DNA of 64,000 nt from Alteromonas naphthalenivorans (GTDB taxonomy: Bacteria; Pseudomonadota; Gammaproteobacteria; Enterobacterales; Alteromonadaceae), in the NCBI RefSeq assembly GCF_000213655.1, contig NC_015554.1, positions 1,922,001-1,986,000 of the forward strand, written 5' to 3'. The position numbers were made by a program, and so were the translations under genes. A model generated the notes under the pieces. The model had not been told where the DNA came from. It searched no databases and worked only from the letters and a program-made list of their open reading frames with translations. Positions 18,473 to 26,654 of the stretch are shown here, one piece after another (the stretch's first letter is position 1; every line of letters starts with the position of its first letter).

Positions 18473-20048
18473 TAGACACAATGACTCCCTGTGAAATGCT
18501 AGCCTCCGCATTTTCGTGGGTTAGCTTAAAAAGCCAGTGCCATAATTAGTTTGCTTAAGACTAAATCATTTGGAGGCTAGCATGAACAAACATAGCATGA
18601 TTTTTATAGGGTTGGATACGCATAAAGAGTTTCACGAAGTGGCTTATTGTGAAGAGCAGCGTGGAGCAAGTGCGGTGCACTATGGCCGCATTCCTTCTTC
18701 AAAAGTCAGCGTCAAAAAACTCATTCGTCAGTTTGAATCGAAGTATCCGGGCGCGACAATTCATGTGGTTTACGAAGCAGGACCTTGTGGCTACTGGATT
18801 TATCGGTTGATAACAAGTTTAGGGCATTGTTGCTATGTTGTAGCGCCGTCCCTTATACCCAAAAAGCCTGGTGAACGGATTAAGACTGACCGCCGTGATG
18901 CACTTAAATTAGTGAAGTTGCTAAAGTCGGAAGATCTTACACCCATTTATGTGCCTGAGCCGGAGGATGAAGCTGTTCGGGATTTATCCCGCGCCCGAGA
19001 AGCAGCAATGAAAGATTTAAAAGAAGCTAAGTACCAGCTTAAAGCCTTACTGCTGCGCAACAACATTCGTTATGAAGGCACTGCCAACTGGTCGAAGAAG
19101 CACCTTCGCTGGCTCACTGAACTGATTTTGCCTCATCCGGCTCAGCAAATTGTCTTGCAAGAACAGTTGCAAACCATAGAAGAGCGCATTCGTCGGCTAG
19201 AAAGGCTAGATAATGAATTAACCCATCACGTTCACCAGTGGCGGTATTATCCTGTCGTTAAAGCAATCCAAGCCATGCGTGGTGTGAGACTGCTAGTGGC
19301 GGTTGGGGTTGTTGCTGAGCTTGGTGATTTAAATCGTTTCGACCACCCTAGAAAGCTCATGGCTTATTTAGGTTTGGTACCAAGCGAGCATTCCTCAGGA
19401 GGAAAACGGCACTTAGGCGCAATAACCAAATGTGGGAATGGTAGAGCCAGGCGCTTACTTATTGAGGGCGCACATAGTTATCGCTATCCAGCCAATATCT
19501 CGACGGATATTCAACTACGACAGGAAGGCTTACCCAAAGACATCGTCGATATTGCTTGGAAAGCACAGCTTCGTCTGTGCAAACGCTATCAGCGAATGAG
19601 TAAAAAAGGTAAGCATTACAACCTCATTATCACCGCAATAGCCAGAGAGATGGCAGCCTACATATGGGCTATCGCTAAAGAAGTGGTGCTTACGCCAGTT
19701 AATCCAAAATTGAGATTGAGCAGAGTACCTGCATGATAAAAGAGTTTGAGCTAATGCATTCGGATCAGGCCGCGGAATGTGGCACAACCTACGAGGGCGT
19801 TATGACGGCAATAACTTAACGGTTATTGATCCACGAACATAGACTGATGAGAAGGTGACCACGGCGGAGTGAGTAAGGTAGGCGCTGTTCATTGAGAGAT
19901 GAATAATCCACGAATACCAGCATGACAACCGACGACATTACTGCCTCATCCGGTGCGTTAGCTCATTTATTTTAAGTGAGAAAAAAAGCTAATTATGGGC
20001 TGAAAGAGTGTCAGGGTTACGCTCGGTTTTTATTGACAAGGGGAGTCA
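18473..20048 (+). mobile_element. IS110-family (IS1111-group) insertion sequence abutting an attC
   Basis: The element spans about 1.58 kb. The left limit was set by comparing this copy with the truncated copy at 39251: both start at TAGACACAATGACTCCC. Subterminal inverted repeats AATGACTCCC (left) and GGGAGTCAT (right, 20041-20049) are typical of the IS1111 group, and no target duplication is seen. The right end falls directly on the R'' box of attC site 5. That matches the known habit of the IS1111-attC subgroup of inserting into attC sites. Confidence 0.85.
18582..19736 (+). CDS. IS110-family transposase (IS1111 group)
   Basis: DEDD-type transposase. The N-terminal RuvC-like domain shows IFIGLDTHKEFHEVAY, HVVYEAGPCGYW and KTDRRDALKLVK. 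The C-terminal Transposase_20 domain shows MRGVRLLVAVGVVAELGDL and FDHPRKLMAYLGLVPSEHSS. The preferred start has a GGAGG site five bases upstream; a TTG four codons earlier is less likely. The coding sequence looks intact, so this copy may be active. Confidence 0.93.
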   Translation: MNKHSMIFIGLDTHKEFHEVAYCEEQRGASAVHYGRIPSSKVSVKKLIRQFESKYPGATIHVVYEAGPCGYWIYRLITSLGHCCYVVAPSLIPKKPGERIKTDRRDALKLVKLLKSEDLTPIYVPEPEDEAVRDLSRAREAAMKDLKEAKYQLKALLLRNNIRYEGTANWSKKHLRWLTELILPHPAQQIVLQEQLQTIEERIRRLERLDNELTHHVHQWRYYPVVKAIQAMRGVRLLVAVGVVAELGDLNRFDHPRKLMAYLGLVPSEHSSGGKRHLGAITKCGNGRARRLLIEGAHSYRYPANISTDIQLRQEGLPKDIVDIAWKAQLRLCKRYQRMSKKGKHYNLIITAIAREMAAYIWAIAKEVVLTPVNPKLRLSRVPA

Positions 20049-20149
20049 TACCAACGCCCCGGTAAGCGGCGCATAAATAGTAGGCTAAGATAGCGAGAAA
20101 CGAGCGCAAGCCTACTGTTTTGCGTCCGTTCTTGACCGGCTTGTTAGCT
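20049..20149 (-). repeat. attC site 5, R'' box disrupted by the IS
   Basis: R' box GTTAGCT is good; the left box reads TACCAAC and coincides with the IS end. Inner arms GTAGGCT / AGCCTAC. TTGGCT-like architecture. Confidence 0.8.
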
Positions 20150-20692
20150 TTAGTTTGTAAAGTTATTATAAACAGAGCCTTTTCTCAGATTAATTGATTT
20201 ACCTGTTTGTTGTTTTAAATTGGTATCAGACCAAATAGGAGCTATAGACTTGCATTGCTCATTAACGAGTAAAGAGTCTTTAGTTTTTGCTACGTATATT
20301 TGAACTGTTTTTGACTCGCCTTTCTTTATATTTATTGGCATTGTTTCCATTGATGGTTTTTGAAGCTTAAATATCGAGTGGTTATTAGCAACATTTAGGT
20401 AAATCGGTTCTCCTATATACTGCTTGCAATAAAAAGCAAAGTTATTAATTGAGCCGTCATCTTTTGTGGGGTTTCTAATGTTCACGGAAAATTGATCAAA
20501 GCTGCTCCCTTGATAATCAGCACTTTGAACATAAGCAACCATCTCCGTGGGGGAGTTAAACTCCTTGATGTTTTTGTAAATGCTAAAGAACGCATCTTGT
20601 ATGCCGTGTATTGCAAAAACAAAGAAAACTGCATATAACCATTTTGTTGCTACTGATTTATCTTTTAACTCTTTTAGAATGATTTCTAACAT
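20150..20692 (-). CDS. Hypothetical membrane-anchored protein
   Basis: 180 residues with one N-terminal membrane segment (WLYAVFFVFAIHGIQDAFF) and an otherwise soluble, beta-rich extracytoplasmic or cytoplasmic domain (SFDQFSVNIRNPTKDDGSIN, KGESKTVQIYVAK). No family was recognised. It is a single-gene cassette with attC 5 immediately downstream. Confidence 0.6.
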   Translation of the reverse strand: MLEIILKELKDKSVATKWLYAVFFVFAIHGIQDAFFSIYKNIKEFNSPTEMVAYVQSADYQGSSFDQFSVNIRNPTKDDGSINNFAFYCKQYIGEPIYLNVANNHSIFKLQKPSMETMPINIKKGESKTVQIYVAKTKDSLLVNEQCKSIAPIWSDTNLKQQTGKSINLRKGSVYNNFTN

Positions 20693-20723
20693 AATTACTC
20701 CGAGTTAGATTAATGGAAGGGAA

Positions 20724-20822
20724 AGCTAACGCCGTTTTAAGCGGCAAAAATAGTTGGCTATAATTTGTGAGGCACGAACAAAGCCAACTGTTTTTTGTCC
20801 GGCTTGAAAACCCTTGTTAGGC
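20724..20822 (-). repeat. attC site 6 (99 bases)
   Basis: R boxes AGCTAAC and GTTAGGC, inner arms AGTTGGCT / AGCCAACT. Well preserved. Confidence 0.88.
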
Positions 20823-21641
20823 TTCTTCACTTTCAAATAAGCTATCAAAAGCCACATTCATTCTTTTGATATTATCATTTAATGCATCTACAAATTTTTG
20901 AGAGTTTTCATCATTTTCTAGCTCGGCACGCAGAGCTATTGTCATAGGGGGCAATAATGATAAAAGATGACTATGCTCACTCATGCATTTTTTTGCAAAA
21001 TCCATATGTAAAGGCTGCAATATTGATTTTTGCTCATTTAAGCTAGCAGTGCTTCGATCAACAATACCTTGTTGGGTTTCGTAACTTTTATTTAAATAGT
21101 CAAAAGTAGCCTGATTATTGTGACCTTGAAGATTCAACTCTTTCATTATTGAAATTATTCGATCTTTTTCATTGTTTGCGGAATCAATAGTTGATTGGTA
21201 GATTTCGATCGCTTTTTTATGATCTAAGACTACAGCTCTTTCTTTCATCAAAGAAATAAAAACTTCAGCTGTTTCGGCGGAATAATTCAAAATAGCTGCA
21301 ACTGAATCTTCTTTAGCTGCAAGGTAGGACTTGGCAACGATTCCACTATGATCTGCCATTTTAATTTCAATATCTTTTTGTGTGAAATCTAAATTTATTA
21401 GTTTAGGAATTATTCCTAATGCATCAGCAAATGATCTAGCTACGTTTAAAAACACTTCCTTTTTTAATGCTAATTTTTGTTCGGATTGATACTTTTGTTT
21501 TTCGTGTTCGAGTAACGCAGCTTGTCGCTTTTCATTACCTCTATTTGTCCATAAAACACCTAAGAATGTAAGGCATGAAGCAATGACCGCACTCCAAATC
21601 ACATTAGGCACTTTTGAAATTAACTCGATAATAGATTCCAT
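20817..21641 (-). CDS. Membrane-anchored coiled-coil protein
   Basis: About 274 residues from the ATG giving MESIIELISKVPN; an ATG three codons upstream is also possible. One membrane segment (VIWSAVIASCLTFLGVLWT) is followed by a long, mostly helical charged region with heptad-like stretches (EHEKQKYQSEQKLALKKEVF). No enzymatic motif was seen. Single-gene cassette, function unknown. Confidence 0.6.
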   Translation of the reverse strand: MESIIELISKVPNVIWSAVIASCLTFLGVLWTNRGNEKRQAALLEHEKQKYQSEQKLALKKEVFLNVARSFADALGIIPKLINLDFTQKDIEIKMADHSGIVAKSYLAAKEDSVAAILNYSAETAEVFISLMKERAVVLDHKKAIEIYQSTIDSANNEKDRIISIMKELNLQGHNNQATFDYLNKSYETQQGIVDRSTASLNEQKSILQPLHMDFAKKCMSEHSHLLSLLPPMTIALRAELENDENSQKFVDALNDNIKRMNVAFDSLFESEEA

Positions 21642-21659
21642 GCACTGCATCCTTGAGAA

Positions 21660-21719
21660 GCCTAACGCCGCCAGCAGAGGCGCAGCTTCGCTGCGTCCTA
21701 CTGGCTGGCTTTGTTATGC
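21660..21719 (-). repeat. attC site 7 (60 bases)
   Basis: R boxes GCCTAAC and GTTATGC, inner arms GCCAGCAG / CTGGCTGGC enclosing GCAGCTTCGCTGC. Confidence 0.85.
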
Positions 21720-22678
21720 TATTTACACTCTAGTTCCTTGATAAGATCGTCGTCCTCTGCCTCTATTGCCTCAATGCACGCAGCATATTTCTTTTTAGCA
21801 AGCTCTAGAGAAAGAGAGCTATTCAATGCTTCAACTTCCTTACCGTCGTTAGACTTAAAGCTATCAAACACTGAACCCACCGCACCGAAATAAGCGCCTA
21901 AGATATCAGCAGGCAGTTTTAGCAACGCTATAGCTTCCCCGTCTGTATCTTGTTTATACTTTGTAGGAACACCATCTACGAATGCAAAGTCCGCTTCGTT
22001 GTTAGCAAAAAATGTCTTAGATACTGGAAGAAACAGAGTTTTAGAATCTGAGGGCGAAAATACTATTGATGATACGTTTAAGCCTTGGCCTGTTGCAGAC
22101 ACTGTGTACGGCTCATTTTGACGATAGAAAATACCAGAATGTGATTCAGCCGAACTTTTTGAATGACCTTTAGTTCCGTTACTGGTTGAAGCTTTACTAA
22201 TAGTGACTGTCAGATTGCATGGGGTATAAGAACCCGCTTTCGAGTATGTAAAAATGTGATCCCCATCTGTTGTGCAATTTCCCGATGGAGCTGGTGGACC
22301 AACCAAGCTAAAAGTTCTAAGTTGCCCGTAAGTCGTCGCAAGGTTCTTAAATGCATCAGTCACATTACTTACAGTAGTTGATTTGCTCGAAGTCAATAAC
22401 CCTTTTTCTGTTATAGCTACATCCAGCGTGTTTTTACCTAAGAAGTTACTACCATGATTCAGAACATATTGTTTGGATAAGTCCGGAAATGCAGGCGTTG
22501 TTCCAAAGGATACTTTTGTTATCTTGTTGCTCTTAACATTCACTGTAACCACAAAGTCTTTCTTAGGCATGTAATATGTCAGCCCATTTACATCATCAGA
22601 CGTTGGCTCTTGAATAGATTTAATGCTAGAGCAAGAAGCAAGACATAAAGTAAAAAATAGCAGTATTAATGTTCTCAT
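21719..22678 (-). CDS. Hypothetical lipoprotein
   Basis: 320 residues starting at the ATG giving MRTLILLFFTLCLASCSS, with lipobox LASC and a GGAG ribosome site upstream. The mature part is beta-rich (KKDFVVTVNVKSNKITKVSF) and ends in a short acidic, Cys-containing tail (CIEAIEAEDDDLIKELECK). No family was recognised. It is the first cassette of the left sub-array, next to the attI-like copy 1; the 72 bases between are its own leader. Confidence 0.65.
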   Translation of the reverse strand: MRTLILLFFTLCLASCSSIKSIQEPTSDDVNGLTYYMPKKDFVVTVNVKSNKITKVSFGTTPAFPDLSKQYVLNHGSNFLGKNTLDVAITEKGLLTSSKSTTVSNVTDAFKNLATTYGQLRTFSLVGPPAPSGNCTTDGDHIFTYSKAGSYTPCNLTVTISKASTSNGTKGHSKSSAESHSGIFYRQNEPYTVSATGQGLNVSSIVFSPSDSKTLFLPVSKTFFANNEADFAFVDGVPTKYKQDTDGEAIALLKLPADILGAYFGAVGSVFDSFKSNDGKEVEALNSSLSLELAKKKYAACIEAIEAEDDDLIKELECK

Positions 22679-22750
22679 TTGAATAATCTCCAATATCCCT
22701 ATTGAAACCACCAAAAAATAATTGGGATGATTACTTTTCGACTACTGAAA

Positions 22751-22980
22751 GCATAACAGCTTATTATGTGGAAAAATTCCTTTATACAAGATGGAAAGTT
22801 TCCGTACATCATTTCCCTAACTTACAAACTTTCGCACGAAAACATTCTATTATCAATGTACTACGTCCTGCCTTTCAAAACCGCCCCCGCATTCCGGAAC
22901 AATTCCTTTTTATTTTTACTAACTTTAAAAACACAAAGTACTGTATAAAAAACAGTCCCCTAATGCCCGGCAATCCAACT
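22751..22980 (-). promoter_or_regulatory. attI-like array boundary, copy 1
   Basis: Related to copies at 32213 and 49744. The minus-strand reading ends in the core GCATAAC complement (GTTATGC) where the cassettes begin. Shared blocks include TTTATACAAGATGG, ACAAACTTTCGCACGAAAAC and CATTCCGGAA. The LexA-type palindrome at 22941-22955 has one base fewer than the canonical CTG-N10-CAG spacing, so it may be inactive. No integrase gene follows. Confidence 0.65.
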
Positions 22981-23098
22981 CACCCAAACACCAACCTATT
23001 ACGCTAAATAACCACCCGGTCTTTCACTTACAACCGTAAGTGTTCTAAGCCCCCTACTTCTTCTAATAATTTTGTCAGTTCTGGGCTTGGATGTTGTA
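22981..23098 (-). pseudogene. Decayed 3' end of the GST-like gene
   Basis: Reading the minus strand gives PSPELTKLLEEVGGLEHL, clearly related to PSPELMSLLEEVGGLEYM at the C-terminus of the GST-like protein encoded at 49973-51160. In-frame stops follow, so this is a non-coding relic of about 39 codons. It shows that the copy 1 boundary once lay next to a GST gene, exactly as copy 3 does today. Confidence 0.85.
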
Positions 23099-23099
23099 G

Positions 23100-23162
23100 C
23101 TAAACATGACAGGCATAATTCGAAAACAGCTTTACCTTTCTAAAGATGCCTGTCTTGTTTAG
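23100..23162. mobile_element. Short MITE-like element, copy S1
   Basis: 63 bases with inverted ends CTAAACATGACAGGCAT and its near-complement ATGCCTGTCTTGTTTAG. Its interior equals the two ends of the 410-base form at 24829 and 34255 joined together, so it is an internally deleted derivative. It separates the GST relic from the YHYH-leader copy. Confidence 0.75.
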
Positions 23163-23285
23163 TCGTTGATTGTGCTTCATGAGGAATGCTCCACCGTGAT
23201 CTCGCCACTTTGTGCTTAATTTGGCCAATTAATCATAGTGTAATAACAAATTACGGAGGAATTGTGGAGAAGGTCATAATTTACT
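23163..23285. repeat. YHYH-gene leader, duplicated copy B
   Basis: Copy of the sequence at 12424-12527, including the first four codons of the YHYH gene (M-K-H-N), after which the MITE-like element interrupts it. Its right end runs into the 3' end of the SDR gene. With the GST relic on the other side, it forms a junction of the two ends of the integron locus. Confidence 0.8.
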
Positions 23286-24266
23286 TTCGCGCCCGTTTAA
23301 GTATTCAAATACATCGCGCAGCGCTTCTGATGGTGAGCGAGGCTCGTATCCAAGTTCATTACGAGCTTTCGTTATTTCATACTCCTGCCTGATGCCATAG
23401 AATAAAGCCACTTGGCTTCTAATAAGCTCTGCGGGTTTACCTGTCACCTTAGCTGCCAGCTCTGCGCACAAGGCAATAAAATATATTACCCACTTTGGTA
23501 GTCGTGCTGGAGCTTTTAAGTTAATTCCCGTTGATTGGGCAGCATTGTATATCTCAGTAAGTGACGAAGCGTTGTTATTAGCCAATATGTAACGGCTACC
23601 AGAACTGCCTTTCGTAGTAGCAGCAACTACGCCTTTTGCCACATCGCGAACATCAACGAAATTAAAGAAAAAATGAGGGTCTATCAGAAGCTTATTGGTT
23701 CTAATTGTTTCAATAAACTGCATAGTGTCTGTGAGTCGATTAGCATGGGGACCAATCATTGCTGAGGGTAGAACGGAAACCATCCAAATATTGTATTTTT
23801 TTGCCAACTCCCAAGCTTTTTGCTCTGACTTTATTTTAGAGTTGTAATAGGCGTTGTTAGATAACGTGTTCCAACTATTTTCATCTAGATAGTTTCCATC
23901 GTGCCCAACAGCCGCAACCGAGCTAACATAAACCACTTTTTTCACATTGGCTTCGGCCGCCGCTTTAAGGACAATTTCAGTCCCTTTTACATTCGGCTGG
24001 ACGATTTCAGTAATAGGATCTTTAGCCCAATGTTTAAATACCGCGGCAACATGATATAAAATATCGACACCTTCCAGGGCTTTTCTCATTGCGTCTATAT
24101 CTTGCATTTCGGTATAGACGACTTGGCAGTTCAAGTGGAAAAAATTATCCACATTTTGAATATCACGCATCCCTGCCCTTACGGTTTCGCCTTGCGCTAT
24201 AAGCGCTCTAACTACATTCCCTCCTAAATGACCGTTCGCCCCGGTTACCAAACATACATTAGACAT
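23274..24266 (-). CDS. NAD-dependent epimerase/dehydratase-type SDR
   Basis: Extended short-chain dehydrogenase/reductase of about 330 residues. The start is the ATG giving MSNVCLVTGANGHLGGNVVR, with an AGGTGA site upstream; a longer frame would read through the MerR-type promoter. The NAD(P)-binding motif is TGANGHLGG, and the catalytic motif region reads YYNSKIKSEQKAWELAKKY (Y-x-x-x-K). It resembles dihydroflavonol-reductase-like enzymes. It is transcribed after a MerR-family gene whose operator lies in the gap, so it is probably induced by that regulator's ligand. It is not attC-bounded. Confidence 0.85.
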   Translation of the reverse strand: MSNVCLVTGANGHLGGNVVRALIAQGETVRAGMRDIQNVDNFFHLNCQVVYTEMQDIDAMRKALEGVDILYHVAAVFKHWAKDPITEIVQPNVKGTEIVLKAAAEANVKKVVYVSSVAAVGHDGNYLDENSWNTLSNNAYYNSKIKSEQKAWELAKKYNIWMVSVLPSAMIGPHANRLTDTMQFIETIRTNKLLIDPHFFFNFVDVRDVAKGVVAATTKGSSGSRYILANNNASSLTEIYNAAQSTGINLKAPARLPKWVIYFIALCAELAAKVTGKPAELIRSQVALFYGIRQEYEITKARNELGYEPRSPSEALRDVFEYLNGRESKL

Positions 24267-24300
24267 CTTGTATTCACCTATAAAGTTATTAAGTGACAAG

Positions 24301-24332
24301 ACTATAAACTCTCCCCCTAGGGGAACAGTCAA
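24301..24332 (-). promoter_or_regulatory. MerR-type promoter/operator of the SDR gene
   Basis: On the minus strand, TTGACT and TATAGT are separated by 20 bases centred on the palindrome CCCCTAGGGG. An over-long spacer with a dyad between -35 and -10 is the hallmark of MerR-family-activated promoters. It lies between the MerR stop and the SDR start. Confidence 0.75.
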
Positions 24333-24338
24333 GGGCAT

Positions 24339-24710
24339 TTAATTATTTGGGTTGTTAAGCGGAAATTGATCAATCAGTTCTTGTTTTAATGACCCTAACT
24401 CAACATCTAGTTGTTCGGCTTGTTCAATCTCGATTCTAATGTGCTTCTGCTTTTTCTTTATGGCATTTATCGCCACCTCGACCGGAAAGCGATTTTCTTT
24501 TGCCTTAACTTCAATCATTGGCAGCAATTCTGAAAGTTTAAAACCCAGGGATTGCGCTTTTTTTATCATCGAGATTATGACGACATGGTGCTTATCGTAA
24601 ATGCGGTACTTCCCTAATCTAGGCACCTTTGACAACAACCCTAGTGCCTCGTAGTGATGAATTGCTTTTTTTGACGCGCCAGTAAGTTTTGAAACTTCTC
24701 CTATATACAT
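24339..24710 (-). CDS. MerR-family transcriptional regulator
   Basis: 123 residues. N-terminal winged helix: MYIGEVSKLTGASKKAIHHY, EALGLLSKVPRLGKYRIYD, then a dimerisation coiled coil rich in K/E (INAIKKKQKHIRIEIEQAE). No metal-binding cysteine cluster is seen in the C-terminus, so an organic ligand or other signal is more likely than a metal. It probably controls the promoter directly downstream and thus the SDR gene. Confidence 0.88.
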   Translation of the reverse strand: MYIGEVSKLTGASKKAIHHYEALGLLSKVPRLGKYRIYDKHHVVIISMIKKAQSLGFKLSELLPMIEVKAKENRFPVEVAINAIKKKQKHIRIEIEQAEQLDVELGSLKQELIDQFPLNNPNN

Positions 24711-24828
24711 GTTTTTTCTAATCCTAATGGGTGTAACGCTTACGAAATTGGCATATTGAATCGGTCAGACTTTACTAGACAGATTTTTGTTTGAATTCTT
24801 CTAACTTTTTATAAACCAGAGAGAGAAA

Positions 24829-25238
24829 CTTAACCAGACAGGCATAATTCGAAACCACCGAAACTGTCCCTTAGTACACTTTTTTTAATCTGAATGGCTT
24901 ATCTTAACCACGCAGTTTGAAACCTGCTTTAAGCAGGTCGCTGGCAAAGTGGTTCACCTTGAGCAATATGCACACAACCAACATCAGCAACGAGTTCAAG
25001 GGCGACAAAATGCAATGCGATTACTGGGATAGTGTTGGATCTAAATAGCGAATCTTGCAAAACTGATTGCTACTATACGCGGGCGAAGGAATAAATACAC
25101 TTAAGCGCCTGCTACTCTTACGCGCACTTCTGCTTTTCTCTAGCCATCAACTAAAAAAACGTTTATCTACACAATTAGCGACGAATATAGCCTTCATAAA
25201 AGCAGCTTTACCTTTCCAATTATGCCTGTCTTGTTTAG
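24829..25238. mobile_element. Long MITE-like element, copy L1
   Basis: About 410 bases without an ORF, bounded by imperfect inverted repeats (AGACAGGCATAATTCGAAA at the left; AATTATGCCTGTCTT at the right). It is closely similar along its whole length to copy L2 (34255-34667), including an internal hairpin ACCTGCTTTAAGCAGGT. The right end replaces the attC expected downstream of the next cassette gene. No transposase is encoded. Confidence 0.75.
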
Positions 25239-25253
25239 TCGCTTATTTTTCAC

Positions 25254-25967
25254 CTAAAACTGATAAAAAATACTGTTATTAACCGGTTTGTTCCAACTAT
25301 TTAGTTTTTGAAGCACTAATATTCCTGATGGAGAAACCAAAGTTGGAAAGCTAAAAGAGGTCGCGTTTTGACTATATGAGATCGGCTGCCCATTAATAAA
25401 TGTGGTTTCTATATTTGTACTTTCTCTCGGGGATATTTGAAATTTGCTACCTAACTCTTCTTGTTGATGTATTACTACGTATGCCACGTCTGAGTTTTTA
25501 CTATTATCGATGCTGAAATACAGCAAAAAGTGTGAATCGTCCCAAACAAGACTTTGATGTTGATACTGTATAAAACTTGGGTGCGTACTACCCAAGACGT
25601 TAAATGATTTATCTAACACAGATACTTTTGGGATGAAAGCGAACTTATGATCAACGTAAAAAGACCTAATGCCATAATAAAGTTTCTCACTCCTTTCTGT
25701 CACACCGAAAAGCATGTAGTTGGTTTCTTTACCATCGAGTGAAATTAAGTTTTCATTTTCTTCCATCGTAAATATTAACTCGTCATCAAACTCAGTAACG
25801 ATTAATTCGCTCATGGATTTGCAACATTTTTTAGCTTTGTATGTCGCCATGCGTTCGGAAAAGCTTTTTTCTGCATTTTCGACTTTAGGTAAATGACGGC
25901 TTGAAGCGCACCCTGAAAGCCAGATGACTAATGATATTAGTGCTATATATTTTAGTTTTTTTTGCAT
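25254..25967 (-). CDS. Hypothetical lipoprotein
   Basis: 237 residues with an N-terminal lipoprotein signal (MQKKLKYIALISLVIWLSGC). The mature protein is beta-rich, with no recognised domain. Its stop codon lies 15 bases from the end of the MITE-like element, and no attC remains on that side, so this cassette can no longer be excised normally. Confidence 0.65.
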   Translation of the reverse strand: MQKKLKYIALISLVIWLSGCASSRHLPKVENAEKSFSERMATYKAKKCCKSMSELIVTEFDDELIFTMEENENLISLDGKETNYMLFGVTERSEKLYYGIRSFYVDHKFAFIPKVSVLDKSFNVLGSTHPSFIQYQHQSLVWDDSHFLLYFSIDNSKNSDVAYVVIHQQEELGSKFQISPRESTNIETTFINGQPISYSQNATSFSFPTLVSPSGILVLQKLNSWNKPVNNSIFYQF

Positions 25968-26003
25968 TTTACTTCCATTCAGAAATCATTATTAAGACAA
26001 AAG

Positions 26004-26099
26004 AGCTAACGCCGTTTTAAGCGGCGATTAATAGCTTGCTGAGGCCGCCCCGCGTGTTTGCGTCCCAGCGAACGAAGTGAATGTGTTGGCTTGTTATGT
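26004..26099 (-). repeat. attC site 8, apparent chimera of two attC types
   Basis: R boxes AGCTAAC and GTTATGT. The left half (AACGCCGTTTTAAGCGGC) matches the TTGGCT-type sites, while the right half (GCGTCCCAGCGAACGAAG) matches the other local type. The two halves do not pair well, so folding into a recombinogenic hairpin is doubtful. Confidence 0.7.
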
Positions 26100-26557
26100 G
26101 CCAACATAGTCACTGAGGCCTATGAGTTCAAAAAGTGTTTTCTCTAAAGCTTCTAGCTCTTCTTCCCGATCGAAACCTTTACAGCCATGGTAGTGATGCA
26201 CTGTTTTTAAATTGCTCGCAAACTGTAAGATAAAACTGTACTAGGGTGATCTGTCCATTCTTCGCTACAAGGACTTTCTTCTCCCTCTCCGACCCACCCA
26301 TAATCATCGCGGAGTTTTTGAAAGCTGTTCTCATCGAGAAGGCGCAGAATTCTTTGGAATAGTTCTGGATTGCTGGGAAGCCGATATGTACCCACTAGTT
26401 TAGTATGGGCATCCCCTTTATAGACAATTACTCCATCAGAGAATACGTCAACTCTATAAGCAGGGCATGTGCCAAAACAAGCAGTAGTTTCCATGCTAAA
26501 AGCATCTGCCGCACTAGGGGTTGATATAAAGGACAATAAAAAAATAACGTATTTCAT
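26094..26557 (-). pseudogene. DUF6438-like exported protein with a frameshift
   Basis: The upstream frame encodes a signal peptide (MKYVIFLLSFISTPSAADA) and the motif ACFGTCPAYRVDVFSDG, typical of DUF6438-like proteins, and stops at 26207. A shift of one base near a run of five A residues (about 26200-26215) opens a second frame reading VHHYHGCKGFDREEELEALE and ending LIGLSDYVGT inside attC 8. The Cys-Pro and HxxxxGC parts belong to one family, so a single-base loss broke the gene. A sequencing error in the homopolymer is the alternative. Confidence 0.8.
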
Positions 26558-26572
26558 AGATTCATCCTCGGC

Positions 26573-26640
26573 ACATAACTTTTAAATAAGGGGCGCAGGC
26601 ATGTGGGGCAGAATGGCATGAGTTTATTGAGTTGTTAGGT
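26573..26640 (-). repeat. attC site 9 (68 bases, degenerate)
   Basis: R boxes ACATAAC and GTTAGGT are present; the inner arms are shortened and pair poorly. Confidence 0.65.
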
Positions 26641-26654
26641 TTTTGCGACATTAG

